From NCBI GenBank assembly GCA_023245515.1, contig JAHFKE010000063.1, positions 1 through 6,457 of the forward strand: a stretch of DNA of 6,457 nt. The letters are read 5' to 3'. How positions within the stretch are numbered: position 1 is the stretch's first letter; the number at the start of each line of letters is the position of its first letter. The DNA is from Candidatus Levyibacteriota bacterium (GTDB lineage: Bacteria; Patescibacteriota; Microgenomatia; Levybacterales; UBA12049). The notes under the pieces are model-generated. The model saw only the letters and a program-made list of their open reading frames with translations. It ran no database searches and was not told where the DNA came from. Both the position numbers and the translations under genes were made by a program. Shown one piece after another: positions 4,896 to 6,457 of this stretch.

Positions 4896-5021
4896 CTTTT
4901 TGATAACTTCAATCAATACTTTATCATAAAGTTATCCATGACTTTGGGAGAAAGTTATCCATGACTTTTTGATAACTTCAATCAATACTGTGTCATGAAA
5001 TTATCTATCATTTTGAGGAAA
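4891..5021. repeat. AT-rich direct-repeat block (iteron- or operator-like)
   Basis: A 26-base sequence is repeated exactly at 4895-4920 and 4964-4989, and similarity continues past both copies, so this is a diverged 69-bp tandem duplication. Overlapping it, an 18-base sequence starting AAAGTTATCC is repeated exactly at 4928-4945 and 4951-4968, a 23-bp period. The word GTTATC, or its complement, recurs throughout on both strands. The block lies between two divergent promoters. Possible roles are an origin of replication or shared operators for both flanking genes. No replication initiator gene is in the window. Confidence 0.75.
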
Positions 5022-5046
5022 CTTGACGAGACTTAAGCCGAGTGGT

Positions 5047-5074
5047 TTGACAGGTCGGTAGCCCTATGTATAAT
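5047..5074 (+). promoter_or_regulatory. Consensus sigma-70 promoter, leaderless
   Basis: TTGACA (5047-5052) and TATAAT (5069-5074) are both perfect, with a 16-base spacer. The expected start is near 5081, 2 bases before ATG 5083, and there is no ribosome-binding site. It abuts the repeat block, so a protein bound there could control it. Confidence 0.8.
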
Positions 5075-5082
5075 AGAGACAT

Positions 5083-5520
5083 ATGGGAAATGCTGAACAT
5101 GATTTATCGGGTCAAAATATGCCTGTTGGGAACGAGGCTGTCAGTCCTGTACGCGATGAAAAGATGCCTGATAAGAACGATCGGACTGCAAAACTAAAGC
5201 CGTGGAAGCGAATTGTTGCTATAGGAGCGGCTGTGGTGGGGCTTCTGGGTGGTGGCGCTGCGACAGTCAAGGGATTCTCAGAGGTCGGAAGCTCTCCAAA
5301 TTTACCTGGAATTTCTGACACAAGGGTCCCTGATCACGGCCAGCAAGGAGGAGATGTTGAGAATGGTGGAGACGTAGTACCATCTGCGCCGACTCCAGGT
5401 TCAGCTGAGCAGGGTGGAGATCAAGTGTCTGAGCCACAGGGTGCCCCAAATGGTGGAGATCAACTACCTTCTCAGCCTACTAGCCCAAATGGTGGAGATA
5501 ACGTGCCTTCACATCCCTAG
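5083..5520 (+). CDS. Membrane-anchored protein with Gly-Gly-Asp/Pro-rich repeat tail
   Basis: This 145-residue protein has a polar N-terminus (1-40), then KPWKR and a hydrophobic span IVAIGAAVVGLLGGGAATV (44-62). The positive charges before the span predict an inside N-terminus and an outside C-terminus. The outer part is low-complexity: GGD occurs at 89-91, 95-97, 111-113, 124-126 and 137-139. The last three units have a 13-residue period (QGGDQVSEPQGAP, NGGDQLPSQPTSP, NGGDNVPSHP). At DNA level a 16-base sequence is exactly repeated at 5445-5460 and 5484-5499. No cysteine or enzymatic motif is visible, so a flexible surface stalk or spacer is likely. ATG 5083 is chosen because of the promoter ending 8 bases before it; internal ATGs at 5119 and 5164 have no better signals. 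The family is not recognised. Confidence 0.7.
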   Translation: MGNAEHDLSGQNMPVGNEAVSPVRDEKMPDKNDRTAKLKPWKRIVAIGAAVVGLLGGGAATVKGFSEVGSSPNLPGISDTRVPDHGQQGGDVENGGDVVPSAPTPGSAEQGGDQVSEPQGAPNGGDQLPSQPTSPNGGDNVPSHP

Positions 5521-5793
5521 TAATCTGCATCTCAATTTCTTCTAAGAATCTAGGATTAATGTTGTTTCATTGATGCTTCTTGCTCTATATTTTTTTATTT
5601 CCAGCCTGAATATTTACAAAAGGGGAGCTTGATAGCAAAAAGGCCTGGAGATAAGATTATTGCTCTCAGAGGAGATATGACTCCTTCATAAAATGCAATA
5701 GGGGGCAGCTGAGTAAAATGAAAAAGAAAAACGGTACTAACCGGAAATAGATCGCCTAAGCGAAAATCTACGGTAGTAGTCTTCTTATCCATC

Positions 5794-5810
5794 TCCCGAT
5801 TATCTCGGGA
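5794..5810. repeat. Short hairpin
   Basis: TCCCGA (5794-5799) and TCGGGA (5805-5810) are exact complements around TTATC. There is no T-run on the plus strand (AACTC follows). It stands 16 bases before the larger GC-rich hairpin. Confidence 0.5.
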
Positions 5811-5825
5811 AACTCAGTGCCCCCT

Positions 5826-5869
5826 GCCCGCAACGCCTTGACAAGTCAATACTTGCATGGCAGGCGGGC
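5826..5869. repeat. GC-rich compound hairpin
   Basis: GCCCGC (5826-5831) pairs with GCGGGC (5864-5869), and inside it CAAGT (5842-5846) pairs with ACTTG (5851-5855) around CAAT; GCC (5835-5837) can pair with GGC (5859-5861). It shares the GGCAGG word with the palindrome at 1041-1062 and may belong to the same class of dispersed palindromic repeats. Confidence 0.45.
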
Positions 5870-5932
5870 CTTTGCACCTTTCATCTCGTAGTTACGGAAA
5901 TAGTTATCTTTTTAGTTCAGGAGGTCGCCCGG

Positions 5933-6175
5933 CTAGTGGAATAGCCCCCTGGCCGTGTTCCAGAGAGCAGAGATGTCTCCGCGCATGCTCGCATCCGAGA
6001 AGGCCGTAGTTTCCGCCTCAACGGTGCGCCTGGCATGACGACGGATGCGGACAGGTCCATCACCCGATACGAATGAGAACCTGAAGCCGCCGTAGCTGGC
6101 GTTCTGGATGGTTCCCCTGGGGGTATCCACCGTGGCTACGAGTTCGTCGTCCACGTAAATACGTGTTAGACTCAT
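5933..6175 (-). CDS. Unrecognised 80-residue protein
   Basis: On the minus strand ATG 6175 is preceded by GAAGGAG (6187-6181) at 5 bases, a strong ribosome-binding site, and the frame ends at TAG 5935-5933. The frame stays open upstream of 6175, but there it gives an Arg-rich shadow of the neighbouring gene, so the start at 6175 is well supported. The N-terminal half alternates strand-forming residues and Gly/Asp turns (MSLTRIYVDDELVATVDTPR, then GFRFSFVSGDG), suggesting a small beta-rich domain. A basic patch VRIRRHARR (42-50) follows, then a more helical end. There is no signal peptide, membrane span or cysteine. It starts 16 bases after the Pro-rich gene and probably shares its transcript. 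Composition is GC-rich. I can assign no function. Confidence 0.7.
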   Translation of the reverse strand: MSLTRIYVDDELVATVDTPRGTIQNASYGGFRFSFVSGDGPVRIRRHARRTVEAETTAFSDASMRGDISALWNTARGLFH

Positions 6176-6191
6176 CACTTCTCCTTCATTG

Positions 6192-6457
6192 CTAGTCGCA
6201 CCACTGGTCACCCGGAATGCCACATCCGGCGTTGTTTCCCTGATCGGGAGGCGGGGTATCTGACCCATCACCACTGGGTGTCTCCGGCGGAAGAATCCAA
6301 TTTCCGCCACCCGTCGTGGGCCCCGAGTCCGTTGGCTCCGGAGTGACCGGAGTCGTAGGCGGTGCGGGATCAGGCGCCGGAGCAGGATTTCTGCCACAGG
6401 CGTTGGCGACCCCCGGAATGTAGACACACACGTCCGGACCCTGGTTGGGTTGACTCG
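6192..6457 (-). CDS. Pro-rich protein with paired cysteines, C-terminal part
   Basis: The minus-strand frame is open from the window edge to TAG 6194-6192, giving at least 87 residues with the N-terminus outside the window. It has two Cys pairs, VCVYIPGVANACGR near the start and AGCGIPGDQWCD at the very end. They are separated by about 50 residues of Pro/Thr/Gly/Asp-rich linker (PAPAPDPAPPTTPVTPEPT, then a Gly-rich stretch with WILPPE). Such linkers and Cys pairs are typical of exported, surface-exposed proteins, where the cysteines could form disulphides; the signal peptide would be upstream. The low-complexity sequence is GC-rich, and its reading frame, not the overlapping Arg-rich one, looks like protein. 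A GTG at 6431 is in frame but is not needed as a start. The next gene is 16 bases away. No family was recognised. Confidence 0.65.
   Translation of the reverse strand, partial: SQPNQGPDVCVYIPGVANACGRNPAPAPDPAPPTTPVTPEPTDSGPTTGGGNWILPPETPSGDGSDTPPPDQGNNAGCGIPGDQWCD

Larger units (their letters stand above)
5521..5932. other. Intergenic region without a convincing gene
   Basis: A weak hairpin follows the 5083-5520 gene (GCAT..CAAT 5527-5536 with ATTGATGC 5569-5576), but the T-run at 5590-5597 is 13 bases further on, so termination there is uncertain. A 65-residue minus-strand frame (5792-5595) exists, but it lacks a properly spaced ribosome-binding site and I do not recognise it. Two clear hairpins (5794-5810, 5826-5869) lie at the right end, where composition starts to rise towards the GC-rich flank. 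Confidence 0.5.

Noticed and set aside
4891..4989. CRISPR array
   Set aside because: Only two copies of each repeat, overlapping and with uneven periods (69 and 23), no spacer pattern and no cas genes.
5595..5792. 65-residue minus-strand ORF
   Set aside because: The GGGAG before the ATG is too close to act, no promoter stands out, and the hydrophobic sequence matches nothing I know. It is the only long frame there, so it remains possible but unsupported.
5933..6427. 164-residue minus-strand frame starting at 6427
   Set aside because: Its first half is an Arg-rich shadow of the Pro/Cys protein; the strong ribosome-binding site supports the start at 6175.

Overview
The window looks like bacterial DNA of mixed composition. 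The two ends are GC-rich (hand counts: 40/60 G+C at 181-240, 42/60 at 6301-6360). The middle, about 710-5920, is AT-richer (23/60 at 2521-2580, 14/60 at 4861-4920). The middle carries two housekeeping genes, a four-repeat ribosomal protein S1-type protein and RadA. It also carries dispersed palindromic repeats and promoters placed almost on top of start codons. That combination reminds me of Candidate Phyla Radiation (Parcubacteria-like) metagenomic genomes; this is an inference from memory, not a database result.

Layout. 1-693 (+): the C-terminal end of an SPFH/band-7-like protein and a 109-residue single-span membrane protein, closely spaced and led by a textbook Shine-Dalgarno sequence. 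A further Shine-Dalgarno at 699-706 has no gene behind it, and the composition changes there. 740-950: a long fold-back sequence (743-855) that buries the ribosome-binding site of a 44-residue ORF, then a second hairpin (914-947). 1027-1130: a decayed palindromic mobile-type repeat with a perfect 22-bp palindrome nested in it. 1208-4239 (+): S1-like gene, a DUF3605-like protein of unknown function, and radA.

4240-5082 has no plus-strand gene but is rich in signals. It holds a fold-back region just after radA; a candidate small RNA of about 108 nt with its own promoter and terminator (4457-4600); a convergent 50-residue gene on the minus strand (4599-4751); and an AT-rich block of direct and inverted repeats with one perfect DnaA box (4847-5021). 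The block lies between two divergent promoters. The plus-side promoter drives a membrane-anchored protein with a repetitive Gly-Gly-Asp/Pro-rich tail (5083-5520). 5521-5932 has no convincing gene but holds two hairpins. 5933-6457 (-) is GC-rich again: the end of a Cys-paired Pro-rich protein and an unrecognised 80-residue protein, Shine-Dalgarno led.

S1 (translation) and RadA (branch migration and repair) are core functions. The flanking GC-rich genes look like surface or membrane accessory genes from another source, or from another genome if the assembly is chimeric. The most interesting unexplained parts are the repeat block between the divergent promoters, the candidate small RNA, and the fold-back element that covers the small ORF. 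No CRISPR array, transposase, integrase, tRNA or rRNA was seen.
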